64,000 nucleotides of DNA from Epiperipatus broadwayi (taxonomy: Eukaryota; Onychophora; Udeonychophora; Euonychophora; Peripatidae): positions 1,163,268-1,227,267 of the forward strand of contig JAQFVV010000113.1 of assembly GCA_028023455.1 (NCBI GenBank). The letters run 5' to 3'. This document shows, one piece after another, positions 31,327 to 43,837 of the stretch (position 1 is its first letter; the number at the start of each line of letters is the position of its first letter). The notes below the pieces were generated by a model. The model was given only the letters and a program-made list of their open reading frames with translations. It searched no databases and had not been told where the DNA came from. A program made the position numbers and the translations under genes.

Positions 31327-33785
31327 GTAACAGGCACACATGCCATTACATTATATTTTTATAAATAAAATTAGACAATTAAAATAAAAGTTTGCAAATA
31401 AAAACTTTTGTTTTAAAATTGAAAATTAAAAATCATCTAAACTCTTATATATATATATAAAATCGCACAGATGAAAAATTATTAAAAGAAAACTTTATTA
31501 AAAAAAGAAAAAGTTTTAAGACTAAATTTTGAACATAAACTTAAAGATTTAAAGATAAAAATATATCTTTAAGAATGTACAAATTTAATTAATTCTATTG
31601 TGTAAAATGGAAATGATTATCTTAATTAGTCCAAGTGAACTAGCCCTTGGGCATCTCAAAATGTATAAGTAAAGGTCAGATAGGAGAGAAAAAAACAATA
31701 GAAACTAATAGCCAATAAAAGAAATCCCTAAGGAAATGGACCTCAATGAAAGGATCATCAACATTATGATATAATGTCCACTTGATCTGAAAGTTTAATA
31801 TAAAAAGAAAAGTTTGGAAATAAAAAGAAAGATGTGATAGAGAGAGGTGTGATATGTGGTAAGTTGGAGAGTTGAAGGAGAAGGGATTGAAAGACACACT
31901 TTCAATTCCTTCAGTTGTTCTAAAAAAAATTAAACATCATTTTTCTATATTGCGGACTATAGGACATCTGGGCCTGGCAATAAAATACCAGCTACAATAA
32001 AGGACCAATGGCTAACTGCATACCGATCTCCTCAGGACTTCATGGGAATTAACACCTTCCAAATTACAAGCAATTAGAAACTACGAACTTTTTAAAACAG
32101 TAAGAACTATATAACTAATGAACATTTTCAAAACAGTAAGAACTTTAATTCCAAAACCTTTTCAGTATTTAATAGAAATAGAATCCTATCTGACCAATGT
32201 AAATTATTATTAATAATTAATTTTATTTGATGTATTTTTTTAAATCATTTCCATTAAGTTATTTTTTTTTTCTTTTAAGTTTTTATTATGATTTTTTTTT
32301 TTTTTTGTTAAACAACTTTTAATAAATGTTAAATTTAAGTCGGGCATGAATGGCTGCATAGATTTGTAAAGTTATATTAGTTTAATTAAGGGAGGGTTAA
32401 TCTTAGGTTATTTGTTTCATAGTTAAATTGGGTTAATCGATTGGATATATTGGTGTAATTAGTAAATGTAGTATGAAGATCCGCTATGTGCAGGATCACA
32501 TTATACACCACACTTGGGCGAAATAAGCCTATTTCTCATTGACCATCAGAGACAGATGGTATTTCCTGCTCTGTGGATCACCCCTTTTGCCTATGGAATG
32601 GGATTGTAAGTCAGCAGAAAGGACCACAATCCCTTCCTATGGAGTTTTTTTATTGTTCTTCTCACCAGACAGATGTAACATTCCTGTACTGGATGAAAGA
32701 CAATTTCTTCTCTATAACCATGCTGTTCAGATGTGCATTCCTGACAGTATGGTATTGTGCTGTCGTATTCATGCTGCATTGAATACATCAATATATCAGA
32801 TAGATTGGCGTTAGTTTGAATGCGAACTTTTGGCCTAAGGTTAAATAAGGGATAGAATATTTTCTTTTCAAATGCAATCTATGTAGTCTATCCATACTCA
32901 ACACTAATAAAATATTAAATTTATCTGTGTGAACTTTTAAAATAAAATAGTTAAATTGTGAATTAAAATATAAAGTAAGGTTATAATGTTTTATAAAAAA
33001 AATTAAAGTAAACATACTAAAATAATAATTCTAAATTTATATGTGTTTAATAAATATTTGTGTGTGTTATTACTGGCAGTGGCTTCTCTTATTTTTTTAA
33101 TATTGAAAATATTTTTGGATAAAAATTTATATTTTATAAATCTCTGCATCTCTCTGAGCTAGTGGCATGGGCTTATGGTCAGAAGAAATAATATAACAAA
33201 TAAAAATCTTCCACCATTCTTTTTAAAAAAAATATATAGTCAATACATATCATTCATTAATCAATAAATCTTCACCATAATCTTTTTAAAAACTTTTATT
33301 TTCATCATATATATTTAAAATCCTTTCAAATTCTTCATATTCCAATGTTTCGATTGTTTTTAATTACAATCATTTTCAAGGCAAAACTACAAAATACACA
33401 GAAATAATTGAATAAATAAAAATACAAATACAATTTTTGGTATTTATGTAGAGTTATAAGATGTATTTGTATTTTTATTTATTCAATTATTTCTGTGTAT
33501 TTTGTAGTTTTGCCTTGAAAATGATTGTAATTAAAAACAATCGAAACGTTGGAATATGAAGAATTTGAAAGGATTTTAAATATATATGATGAAAATAAAA
33601 GTTTTTAAAAAGATTATGGTGAAGATTTATTGATTAATGAATGATATGTAAGAAATAATATATGTAAAATTAGATCTTAACAGTACATATCTGCCTACTA
33701 TATAAATTTTCCAGGTTCAGATACCTTGGTGGTGCCCTGTATGGCAGATATGGTAAGACTATTTCCAGTTACTCCCCAACCATTA
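31327..33785. repeat. Unidentified 2-kb repeat U1, copy 2, with an insertion
   Basis: Same orientation and order as copy 1, with scattered substitutions and small indels. It is lengthened by an inverted-repeat element at 33,195-33,649. The copy-1 frame is represented by 32,539-32,814 with a shifted end. No pattern of substitutions obviously protects an amino-acid sequence. Confidence 0.8.
33195..33649. mobile_element. Inverted-repeat insertion with 12-bp target duplication
   Basis: Arms of about 190 bp (33,245-33,430 and 33,452-33,648) are reverse complements. The duplication aagaaataatat flanks it at 33,183-33,194 and 33,650-33,661. U1 copy 1 has the corresponding unoccupied site at 30,505-30,516. 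Each arm contains a stem GATTGT/ACAATC followed by GAAAC (plus strand 33,518-33,550; complement near 33,350-33,382), a layout shared with PLE ends. Confidence 0.88.
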
Positions 33786-34085
33786 TAATATATATATATA
33801 AGAAGGGATTTGAACTCAGACTTTCAAGCTCCCTACAGATATCACTCCATCTTATACAACTGATACACATGACAACATATATGTAAAAATATCTCCAATA
33901 TATGTATTTTATGCTGAATGAGCACTCATCAATTGATTCAGATCATCATCTCCCCTCCATATATATATATATTAAGATAGCAAATCTTCAAACTTTAATG
34001 GACAGGCTTCAATTTTTTCTACATTCCAACTCTACAGCCATTCATATCATTGTAAATTTGATAATGGAGTGCATTGCTTTTATGA
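33786..34085 (+). repeat. U2 family copy
   Basis: Resembles 16,440-16,740 in the same order: a TATATA lead, GACTTTCA, GATACACATGACA, TTTCATGCTGAA-like and CAGATCATCATCT, then GACAGGCTTCAA. No coding signal. Confidence 0.65.
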
Positions 34086-34279
34086 AATAGCAACATTCCT
34101 GCAATTTCCAATTATTTTATAACAAGTCTAGATTTTTAAGATCTCTGCTATTTTCCAAAAATGGTAAATTAACTAAGAGGTGAATTACTTTGTTATTTTG
34201 TACCTTGTAGTCAGCTATTTACATAAAAGCATTATTTAAAAAAAAGTTGTTTTTAACATAGTTTTTTATAGTTGTTCTT

Positions 34280-34472
<193 letters not shown>

Positions 34473-34499
34473 GTTAAAACTATCAAAAACTGTGACAAA

Positions 34500-35305
34500 A
34501 ATTATAATAATTTGCATTATCAACAAAGTAATGGTAGATAATAAACAATGGAAGAAAACATTATTCTTAATTTGGCACAATATGAACATCCTTCATGATG
34601 GAATCAGCTACTGATCAAGATATTTTAAAAAAATCAGTTAGCACATTTTTTTTAAATCTTCATGTTTTATTTCATGAACCATTTTTTATTTCAATTTTCT
34701 TCAATATTATATGGTCATTGCAAGAATATTCCTATAATATATATATATTTATATGAATAATTTAAATCTCCATGGTCAAGTTACAATCTTTAGTATCTAT
34801 ATAAATATATTAGACTGAAGGTGGAATTCTTTCTTTCTTGTTAAAAGTTTACCTTGACAATGGTTTGAAATTGTTGATTGTTATTAATATTGGGAATGTC
34901 TAATTGTTGACTGTTTTTTAATGATTAATTATAAATCCCATTTAGCCTTGAGCATTATTAAACTTATTATTTAAGTAATAATTTGGATGCAATTTGAAAA
35001 TTATAATTGTAGTTTGAAATGATGATCATGTGATGTTTAGCGGTTTAATGTTATAATTGACTATTAGTCTGCATTCAGAACGGGTTATATTTACCTGTTT
35101 AAAGAGATTTATTTAAACTTCTTTGTATTAGTAATTTCAATCTCTGCAATCAAGTTGCAATCTTTAGTGTCTATATAAATATATTGGACCATTAATAAAG
35201 CTGTGATTCCATCTTTATTGTTAAAAGGTTTGAAAACGGTTTGAAATTGTTGATTGTTATTGATATTGGAATACTCTAAGTGTTGACTGGCTATTAATTA
35301 TATAT
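34500..35305. other. AT-rich region with short repeats
   Basis: Holds a direct repeat of a segment of about 90 bp (TAGTGTCTATATAAATATATT with GGTTTGAAATTGTTGATTGTTATT, near 34,795-34,885 and 35,165-35,260) and a P1 element end fragment at 35,018-35,046. No gene. Confidence 0.6.
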
Positions 35306-35309
35306 ATAT

Positions 35310-37580
35310 ATGTGTGTGTGTGTGTGCATGCAACTGAAGAAGAAGTAAGTAACTGATTTTCCAATGAGTTATATACATTTGCAATTTTATCTTAACCATC
35401 CATTAGCCTAAATGTCAGACTGATCTTTCACAAAAAATACTTTTGAAATATACACTCTATCAAGCAATTCATATAGCAGATGGTCCAATTCAATTTCAAA
35501 TACAAATTATTTCTAGAAAAACCATAACCTTAATTTTTTTTGTTTATTAATTACAATTCTATCACCTATTACTGAAACATATGATCAAAGACATGTGAAA
35601 AGAATAAATGATCCCCAAGATGCACATTTCATGCTGAACTGGCACTCATCAGTTGACTCAGATCACAATCTCTTGCACCTATTTTCATCATTGCATATTT
35701 GGATAGTAAATTACTATAGTTTAATTGGCAGGTTTTAGATTTTTTTCAATACAACATTAATATAAACCACCATAATGGAAATATATTAATAACTGTTACT
35801 AATCATTTATCAACCTATGCATTATCACTAGCTAAAATAATATTTTTTATTTATTTATTTAATGACTAATGTATCTGCAATGGCATAGCAGTATCAAAAT
35901 ACTTGATTTTCTTGCTCATGTTGATAGTGTTGATAAGTTTCATAATTTTCATGCAAGATATCCACTTTTAACACCTTGTAGAGAGGTCACAATCATTGTA
36001 CTATATTCAGAAAATCAAAACAGAACTTTAGTTTCAACAACCCCTAAACATGAAATGAAAATTTAGTTATAATATATGTAAATAAGTAGATAACTCAGAT
36101 TATACGTAACTGAACAAGAACTGGAAGCTTTCAATGAGTTATATCATGTTTGCAATTTTATCACAACCAGCCATCTTCCAGAAATCAGACCAATCTCTCA
36201 GACCACAACTACATTAGAAACACACACTCTCTCAAGCAATTTATATAGCACTTGTTACAATTCAACTTCAAATACACATTATTTCTAGAGAAACTCTAAC
36301 CTTAATTTTTTTTGTTTATTAATTACAATTATATCACACATTACTGAAACATATGATCAAAGACATGAAAAGAATAAATGATTCCCAATATATATATTTC
36401 ATGCTGAACCAGCACTCAACAGTTGGCACAGATCACAATCACCATATACATCTTCATCATTTGTTCAGAGCATATCTAGATAACTAATAAGTATAGTTTA
36501 AAGAACTGCTTTCCAATTATCTTCTGTACAACATTAATATAAACCACTGTAATGAGAATATATTAATAACTGTTAATAAACAAAAAAAATTAAGGTTAGA
36601 GTTTCACTAAAAATAATGTGTATTTGAAGTAGAATTGTAACAAGTGCTATATAAATTGCCATGTTTCTAATGTATCTATGGTCTTAGAGGTTGGTCTAAC
36701 TTCTGGACTGATGGATAGTTGTGATAGAATTGCAAATGTGAGATAACTCATTGGAAGCTTCAGTTACATATAACCAGAGTTATTTACTTATTTACACATA
36801 TTATAACTGAATTTTCATTTTACATTTAGAGATTGTTGAAACTAAAGCTCTGCCTTGATTCTCTGAATATAGTAGAATGATTGTACACCCCTCTACAAGG
36901 TGTTAAAAATGGATACTTTTCCCACCTTGTGTGAAAATTGTGAAACTTATCAACATTATCAATATGGATAAGGAAATCAGATGTTCATACCATTAAAATA
37001 AAACTTAAAAAAACTTATTTTAGCTAGTAATAATGTCTAGGTTGATAAATAATTAGTAATGGTTATTAATATATTTCCATTACAATGGTTTATATTAATG
37101 TTATACTGAAAAAAAATTGAAACCTGTCAATTAAACTATAGTAATTTGCTATCTAGATATAGACTGAATAAATGATGAAGATGTGTGTAAGAGATTGTGA
37201 TCTGGGTCAACAGATGAGTACTGATTTAACACAAAATATTTTGGGGATCATTTATCCTTATCACATATCTTTGATCATATGCTTCAGTAATGTGTATCAG
37301 AATTATAATTAATAAACAAATACACAAATCAATAAGAAATTAAGTTTAGGGTTTCCCTAGAAATAATATGTATTTAAAGTTGAATTGTAACAAATGCTAT
37401 ATGAATTGCTTAACAGGGTGTGTGTTTCTAATATATCTGTGGTATGAAAGGTTGGTCTGACTTCTAGGCTGATGAATGGTTGTGATAGGTTTGCAAATGT
37501 GTTATACCTCCTAGGATGATTTGGTTACTTCCATTCAATTACATGTTATCTGAGTTATTTACATAAATATATATATGTGT
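35310..37580. repeat. 2.3-kb imperfect palindrome of U2-like sequence
   Basis: The left half (35,310-36,440) is matched in reverse by the right half (36,565-37,580): 35,340-35,860 with about 37,000-37,560, and 35,870-36,320 with about 36,565-36,975. Each half also contains two related direct units (the word TTGTTTATTAATTACAATT appears in both). Divergence between arms is visible but moderate. The left end begins with (TG)n. No protein frame survives. Confidence 0.8.
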
Positions 37581-37619
37581 GTGCTTACAAAGAATCTGCA
37601 AAAAAAAAAAATTTAAAAC

Positions 37620-38230
37620 AATTCAATAAAAGTTATTTTATCGTATAAATTACATTTTTTCAACTTACTTCTTGCTTACTTTCATATTCTTCTACATCCT
37701 TTTACATCTTAATTTATTATTTTAATTTACATTTTTATATAAAATACACTTCAACTATTATAATTACCCTTCTATATACACTGGATTCTTAACACTTTCT
37801 ATTCAAAACTGATTTTTTCATTTTTATATATAAACTTTCTTTAATTAATCTTTCTTCATAAGATCTCACATTTTCTAACATCTTTATTTCAAAATTTAAA
37901 GGCTTAGATTCTTTCATCTATAGGTATATATTAGAATTTTTATCTGTTAAATACTGTTTTAATCCAGTTTTTAATTTATTTTTAATTGCTCTGACAGATG
38001 AAATATTTGTATTATCTCTCTTCAAATCTAAGCAACTTACAACTTATATGCCATTCATATTTTCCAATTCTTTTTTGTTTTTAAACTTTTATTAATTTAT
38101 CTAAATTTAGTTTTTACGTACTGGTTTAATTACAAATTTATTACTATATTTCCTGTTTATATCCTCTATTTTACTTACTGTTCTTGCTTTATTATTAAAA
38201 ATTGTTTTTAATTTTTTATATTTTACAATT
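37620..38230 (-). pseudogene. Possible PLE C-terminal relic
   Basis: Minus-strand translation gives scattered coding-like stretches, notably ERLIKESLYIK near 37,815-37,870, a pattern seen C-terminal to GIY-YIG domains in some retroelements. Stops are frequent and no GIY or YIG motif is visible, so this is a weak call. Confidence 0.25.
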
Positions 38231-40355
38231 AAAATAAAGTAACCAGATGGAATAAATATGACTTACAAATTAAGCTTTCACTTAGTAGACAATATATTTA
38301 TATGAAAATATCCTGATAAAATTCGCTATAGTATAACAGAAGCAATTTTTGGAAACAATAGTCTCAAACCCAGTTAATGTATGATACTCTCATAGAATTT
38401 GGCATTATCAAGCAACCAGAGAGACCAATGAGAATGATTGAGCAAACTTTATATTATGATAGGCAAAATATATATTAGTATACTCTCAAAAATATGCTCT
38501 AGCTAATAACAAAACTGCTTATATAAATAACAGCCTTGAAAAAAATTCATTTATTGATACAAGATTTGTCACATCGATGCTATCTGATTCATAAAAAGAC
38601 AACAATTTGATCTACATAAGTGAAAGATAAAATGTCAAGACATTAAAATGGAGTTAAACATAAAACATGTGTTTGAAGCTTGTCTCTCTCAACAATTTCT
38701 ATTATAATAAATGTAGAAGAAATTACTAAACTGAAATGAAATATACCAACCAGAATAATCAGAAACATCTTCATAAAATGACAATCAAATTCCAAAGAAT
38801 AATAAGACCTTTCACGTTCCTCAGATATTTCAACCAAAAAGTATAAAGAGGGATAATAAATTATGCCTGCATTGACATAGAAGTGAAACTTAGTAAACTT
38901 TAATAATAACAAAAAAGTAACAGTGGTTTTTTTAGTAGAGTGGGATGTATAATGAACCACTAGTTCATTTACTAATAAATAAATTAACTAATAAGATGTC
39001 AATATAGATTATTAGCATTATGTACATGATGCTATAAAACAGACTATACATACTATTATTCACTTTAGGTGCTTTATATCAATACTTATATTTTCATCAT
39101 GCTTACTTTTGATTATGACAACTCATAAATTCATTGATTATGACAACTCATAAATGATTTCAATTTGGAATATGTGTTGCATCAGATAAATAAAAGGTAA
39201 AGGCAAAAAAATAGTATTTTAAATAAATATCTCACTATAGGACCAAGTCCTCACTAACAATTCCACATAGATAAAAAGTGATGGAAAAAGTGGTACGTAT
39301 CAGATTTATCAATTTTTGGGTGATGAATTTGAGCAGTTTTTATCATTTTCTTAACTGCTAAGCATAAATTTGCTGATTAAGATTGGGTGGTTATCTGGGT
39401 TTTCTCTAATCCAGCCCCCTAAGAAAAAATCAAAAGCTTTTTGCAAAAAAATATTTGGTCTGTATTTAAACCCTAGTTTAAAACCTAGCTGTGAAATTGC
39501 CTCTGCATTACAAAAGCCTTCTTTCATTAGATGCTGGTATATCATATTCTGGTGATTTGTCTCTTATGGCCAAAGCAGTGAATCATTTGTTTTAAAAAGA
39601 AAATTATTAGATAAAACTAAAGTGCCTGGTATCAAAATCAGTTTTAGGTAAATGAATAGTTGCAGCTAAAAAACTATAAATTATTAATTGTAAGTTTAAA
39701 ATCAAAGGTATTTACCAAATCTGAAATAAGATGAGATGAGTTGAGATTCTTTTTCTTAGTAATAAAAATGATTTTTTAAAAATTATTAAATATGGACAAT
39801 TATTATAGTTAATTTCTCCAACACAAAACAAAAATAAATCAACCATCACATCCTCTGCTTGATAAAAATCCTATCATAAGACTTAAAAAAACAATAACAT
39901 ATTTTTAAAAGTCCAATTATATGATCTAAAGCATTACAGTTTACGTAGTAATGATAAAAAAGAAATGAATAGTAAATCTCTTTGAAATTATGTGATGTTT
40001 GAACACCACAAGTGGTAGATTGAATTTAATCCATGAATGTATGTCTACCTTTTATGTCTGTTATTTTATTACAGCATTAAATTAAACAAAGTTACTACTG
40101 CATTTGCTGAACCATTCTAGCTCATAGGGATTAAAATACAAATCACATTTTTCTTTAAAGATTTTACAAAACAAAAAAAAATGCTCGTACTGATAAAGGT
40201 GCATTGATCTTAGTATCAGAAATTGAAAACTTCCATGCCTACTTACACAGCTAATCATTTATTATTCAAACGTAAAATAAACTGATTTTTTCATCAGACA
40301 AAATTTCCAACAGGCATTTCCTGTATTTGGAAAGACATGAATTGAAACAAGCCCA
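38231..40355. other. 2.1-kb AT-rich region, no supported gene
   Basis: The only structure noted is a 25-bp tandem duplication at 39,111-39,160 (GATTATGACAACTCATAAAT unit). Frames of 60-105 codons show no motif. Confidence 0.55.
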
Positions 40356-40358
40356 GAT

Positions 40359-41332
40359 CTAGCTGTATTTTTATATTGGACTATTTCCATAATCTAATAT
40401 GAATGTCTTTAGAAAAGTTTAATTTAAGTTAAATATTCCAAATTCATTCAACTGTTAGTAATATCACAGCAAACAGGTTAGTATATGCACCAACTGTTAG
40501 TAATATCACAGCAAACAAATGTTAGTAATATCACAGCAAACAGGTTAGTATATGCACTAACTGTTAGTAATATCACAGCAAACAGGTTGGTATATGCACA
40601 ACGTTTCGAGAGCTATTTTTCTCCCTTCTTCTTCAGGTGTTGCTGGCATGACCAGAGACAGTACTAGCATGGGATTTGAACCTGGGTCCTTAGATTCTTG
40701 ATTATTGAAATTTAAGGTAATGCTCTAACCAACTGAGCATTACCTTACGTTTTGAGAGGTATTTTTCTCCTCTCTTCTTCAGGTGTTGCTGGCCTGACCA
40801 GTGACAGTACTAGCATGGGTTTCGAACCTGGGTCCTTAGATTCTTGATTATTGAAATTTAAGGTAACACTCTAACCAACTGAGCATTACCTTAAATTTCA
40901 ATAATCAAGAATCTAAGGACCCAGGTTTGAATTCCATGCTATTACTGTCACTGGTCAGGCCAGAAATACCTGAAGAAGAGGGGAGAAAAATACCTCTCGA
41001 AACATTGTGCATATACTAACCTGTTTGCTGTGAAATTACTAATAGTTAGTGCATATACTAACCTGTTTGCTGTGATATTACTAATAGTTAGTGCATATAC
41101 TAACCTGTTTGCTGTGATATTACTAACATTTGTTTGCTGTGATATTACTAACAGTTGGTGCATATACTAACCTGTTTGCTGTGATATTACTAACAGTTGG
41201 TGCATATACTAACCTGTTTGCTGTGATATTACTAACAGTTGAATGCATTTGGAATATTTAACTAAAATTAAACTTTTCTAAAGACATTCATATTAGATGA
41301 TGGAAATAGTCCAATATAAAAATACAGCTAGA
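40359..41332. mobile_element. Inverted pair of PLE/SINE-2 tails
   Basis: A reversed tail (40,359-40,890, with an extra partial duplicate at 40,740-40,890) meets a forward tail (about 40,885-41,332), giving a palindrome of about 970 bp. Each contains the tRNA-like segment (box B variants GGTTTGAATTCC at about 40,924-40,935 and the complement of GGTTCGAAACCC near 40,823), the CTGAAGA...GAAAC motif and a 38-42-bp repeat (GTTAGTATATGCACTAACTG) amplified three to four times near 40,470-40,600 and 41,020-41,230. No protein frame. Confidence 0.85.
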
Positions 41333-41399
41333 ACACCATTATCACAAACCTTCAGAAAAAGCCCTGATCTGCCTTTTTTTTCTCTCAGTGATAAAAGTG

Positions 41400-41760
41400 T
41401 ATTCATAAAATAAACAGATACAAATACAGTTAGAAAAAGGTTTATAAGGGAGTGATTATATGATAAATTGAAATTTCAGAAGCAACATGGTAAGAGGGGA
41501 AGGGTACATGTGAAAAGGAAATGGTAAGTGGAAAGGGAAAACGGTGGGTAGTCCAGGCCAGTCCAAGATGCATGTCTTCATTGAGCAAGGGCCGGATTGA
41601 TTGAGTCCTATGACAGAGGCTGAGAGGATGGGAGTTGGAGGATTGCCCAAGTGTCTGTGAGGAATGGAGGTGGGGCTAGTTTGAGTCAATCGAAGTCTTA
41701 TAGCCATAGTGAGCTATCAGTGTGATAAATTTAAGGTACAATAAATACAGTTATAACGAT
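41400..41760. other. GC-richer patch of unknown origin
   Basis: 41,480-41,700 is clearly less AT-rich than its surroundings and purine-rich on the plus strand. An 83-codon minus frame (41,707-41,456) has no recognisable domain. It could be a fragment of an LTR retrotransposon or unrelated transposon; I cannot decide. Confidence 0.3.
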
Positions 41761-42357
41761 TCTTCTGATTACTAGATTATCATAATCAGGATTTTAAAAC
41801 TATTAAATGGACCCATAATGATTGCTCTAATAAAAACTTAATGACATCTGTCAGTCATATTGGATATACAAAACAATCTGTTTGCTCTAAAATGACAAAT
41901 ACTAAAGGATGTTATAATGAATAGCTACATTTAAAAATTATACTAAAGTTTTAAATATGATTTGTAATAATCATTCAGTTATAGTTGGATAAAATGTCAG
42001 CTTTGCTCATATATATGATGATTAAACATATATTTAAATATCAAATCTAAGGTGACAATTGCATATGTCATTTATCAATTGTTACAAATATAAAAATGAA
42101 GGCAAATAATTTCCATATTCAACTTTTTGTGTCACTCCCTCTGTTTAATGAATTTTCATGTTAGCTTTTTGTCCATTCAACAAATTTCTCAGTCTATTAA
42201 TAAAACTAGTTTCTTTAATCTAATTTTTTTTATTATTCTTTTGATGCAATATTTTTATTTTATTAAAATTAAATTCAAACTGTCTGTTATATTTAAATTC
42301 ATAATCATTAAAAACAGATGTTTTACTATTCTTTATTTTATGCACTTTAATTCTTTT

Positions 42358-42770
42358 GTTATATATAGAGCTCGCAAATAAGCTCTTAACAAGCTTTGCA
42401 GAATATCCCCAACCCCAGATAGATCATGTGACATATGACTTGATTTTTTGTAATTTTATTTTTTGCTATTAAGGCTTTGGAAATTTTATATTGCTAATAT
42501 TATTAATATATGGTGTATCTGAACTTGGTTCAGTCCCATATAGCTATTTAAGTTAGATAGCTGGATTGGAAGACATATGGATGTATGAAAATTTCAGACT
42601 TTCTACTTAATAGTTATCTATTAGATAAAGTGCTGGGCTTGTCCTGGTATTTTTAATCTAATGCTTGAATATCCTAGCACTCACCGAGGAAGCCAGTAGC
42701 AGAAATCAGTCCAGAGTTGGGGATATTCTGCAAAGCTTGTTAAAAGTTTATTTGCAAGCTCTGTATAACA
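42358..42770. mobile_element. MITE-like element with inverted ends of about 50 bp
   Basis: Left end 42,358-42,414 and right end 42,716-42,770 are reverse complements (core AACAAGCTTTGCAGAATATC). The interior of about 300 bp is non-coding. A short flanking sequence, ATGTGACATATGACTTGATT, occurs just inside the left end (42,426) and again outside the right end (42,805), so it may be nested in a larger PLE tail. No clear target duplication. Confidence 0.65.
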
Positions 42771-42779
42771 TTTGTAATA

Positions 42780-43720
42780 CAAGTTTGTTAAATTAGGTTA
42801 TGTGACATATGACTTGATTTCTTATGACTTGATTTCTTTGCATTTAATTCTTTTGTACAAAATAATTGATGATCTCTAAATATATTTTTCAATGAACACC
42901 AAAACTAATCAATATGTGATGTCCCACAAAGGCAAATGATTTTATATATTAAATTATTTTTATGATCTTTATAAATGCTATTTTTAGAATTACTAAGCAG
43001 TCTATTTATAATGTTTGGTGTAATATTTGCTACATTATAATATCTAGAATAAATATCTTTCATCACTTTATTATTATCTAGTGCATTAAATAGTATTATT
43101 ATTCATTATATACTTTTATCTTCACTAACATTTAACTTCCAAAATTGTCTATAACTGGTCTAATCCATTAGTATTATATCTTATTTACATCATTATCTCT
43201 GCATAATCTCTAATATTTTCATGATTATCATGTATATTTACATAATTTATTATTCCTCATTAAAACATGTTTAAACGGTCTTTTTGTACATCAAAGGGAC
43301 TTTAGAGCCAGAGTACATATACCTATCTCTTCAATAATCTGTATATATAAGTAATAATAAACAATATTTTTCATGCATTGCTTTATTATTCTCCTTCTGC
43401 ATCATACTTTCAAATTATTTAAGCTTTCCTTTAATTTATACTTTTTCCTTTGAACATACAAATGTAACATCTACATACCTTGCATGATATTTTCATTTTC
43501 TATTTTATTTATATTTGGGATACACACAACAAATGCTGTTATGTTGATAATAGATAATTTTATAATTAATCATAGTATTTTCATCTATAAACTTTAAATG
43601 CTCTATTATATATTGTCTTATACAATAATTGATCTCTTCTTTTATTAATTCTTTCTCAATAATTCGTATTGATTTTTACCTACCAATTGAACTATAGCAA
43701 ATAATACCATAATATTATGT
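42780..43720 (-). pseudogene. PLE-4: decayed Penelope-like RT and GIY-YIG relic
   Basis: Minus-strand translation gives RYVDVTFVCS at about 43,451-43,480, the PLE RT motif with the second catalytic Asp changed to Val, and further on NLIYKIICLCGT at about 42,918-42,960, the start of a GIY-YIG domain of the same type as PLE-1 (IYRIPCECG). Many stops lie between. The order and spacing match a PLE reading right to left. Confidence 0.6.
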
Positions 43721-43837
43721 TTTCTCATTTTTACTTTTTAATAACATTAACAAATTCAAATAATGAAAAAAAAACTATAAATTGATTATATTCAATATAT
43801 CCTGCTAATATAAAAAATTAAATAAATATCATAGTTT

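Noticed and set aside
33340-33550. Canonical hammerhead core in the 33.2-kb inverted element
   Set aside because: It has a stem followed by GAAACGTT, but the preceding bases read CTTGAAAAT and not CTGANGA, so only a related or decayed motif can be claimed.
41456-41707. 83-codon Pro-rich minus-strand frame as a gene
   Set aside because: No start context, domain or splice signal; the patch may be a transposon fragment, but nothing identifies it.
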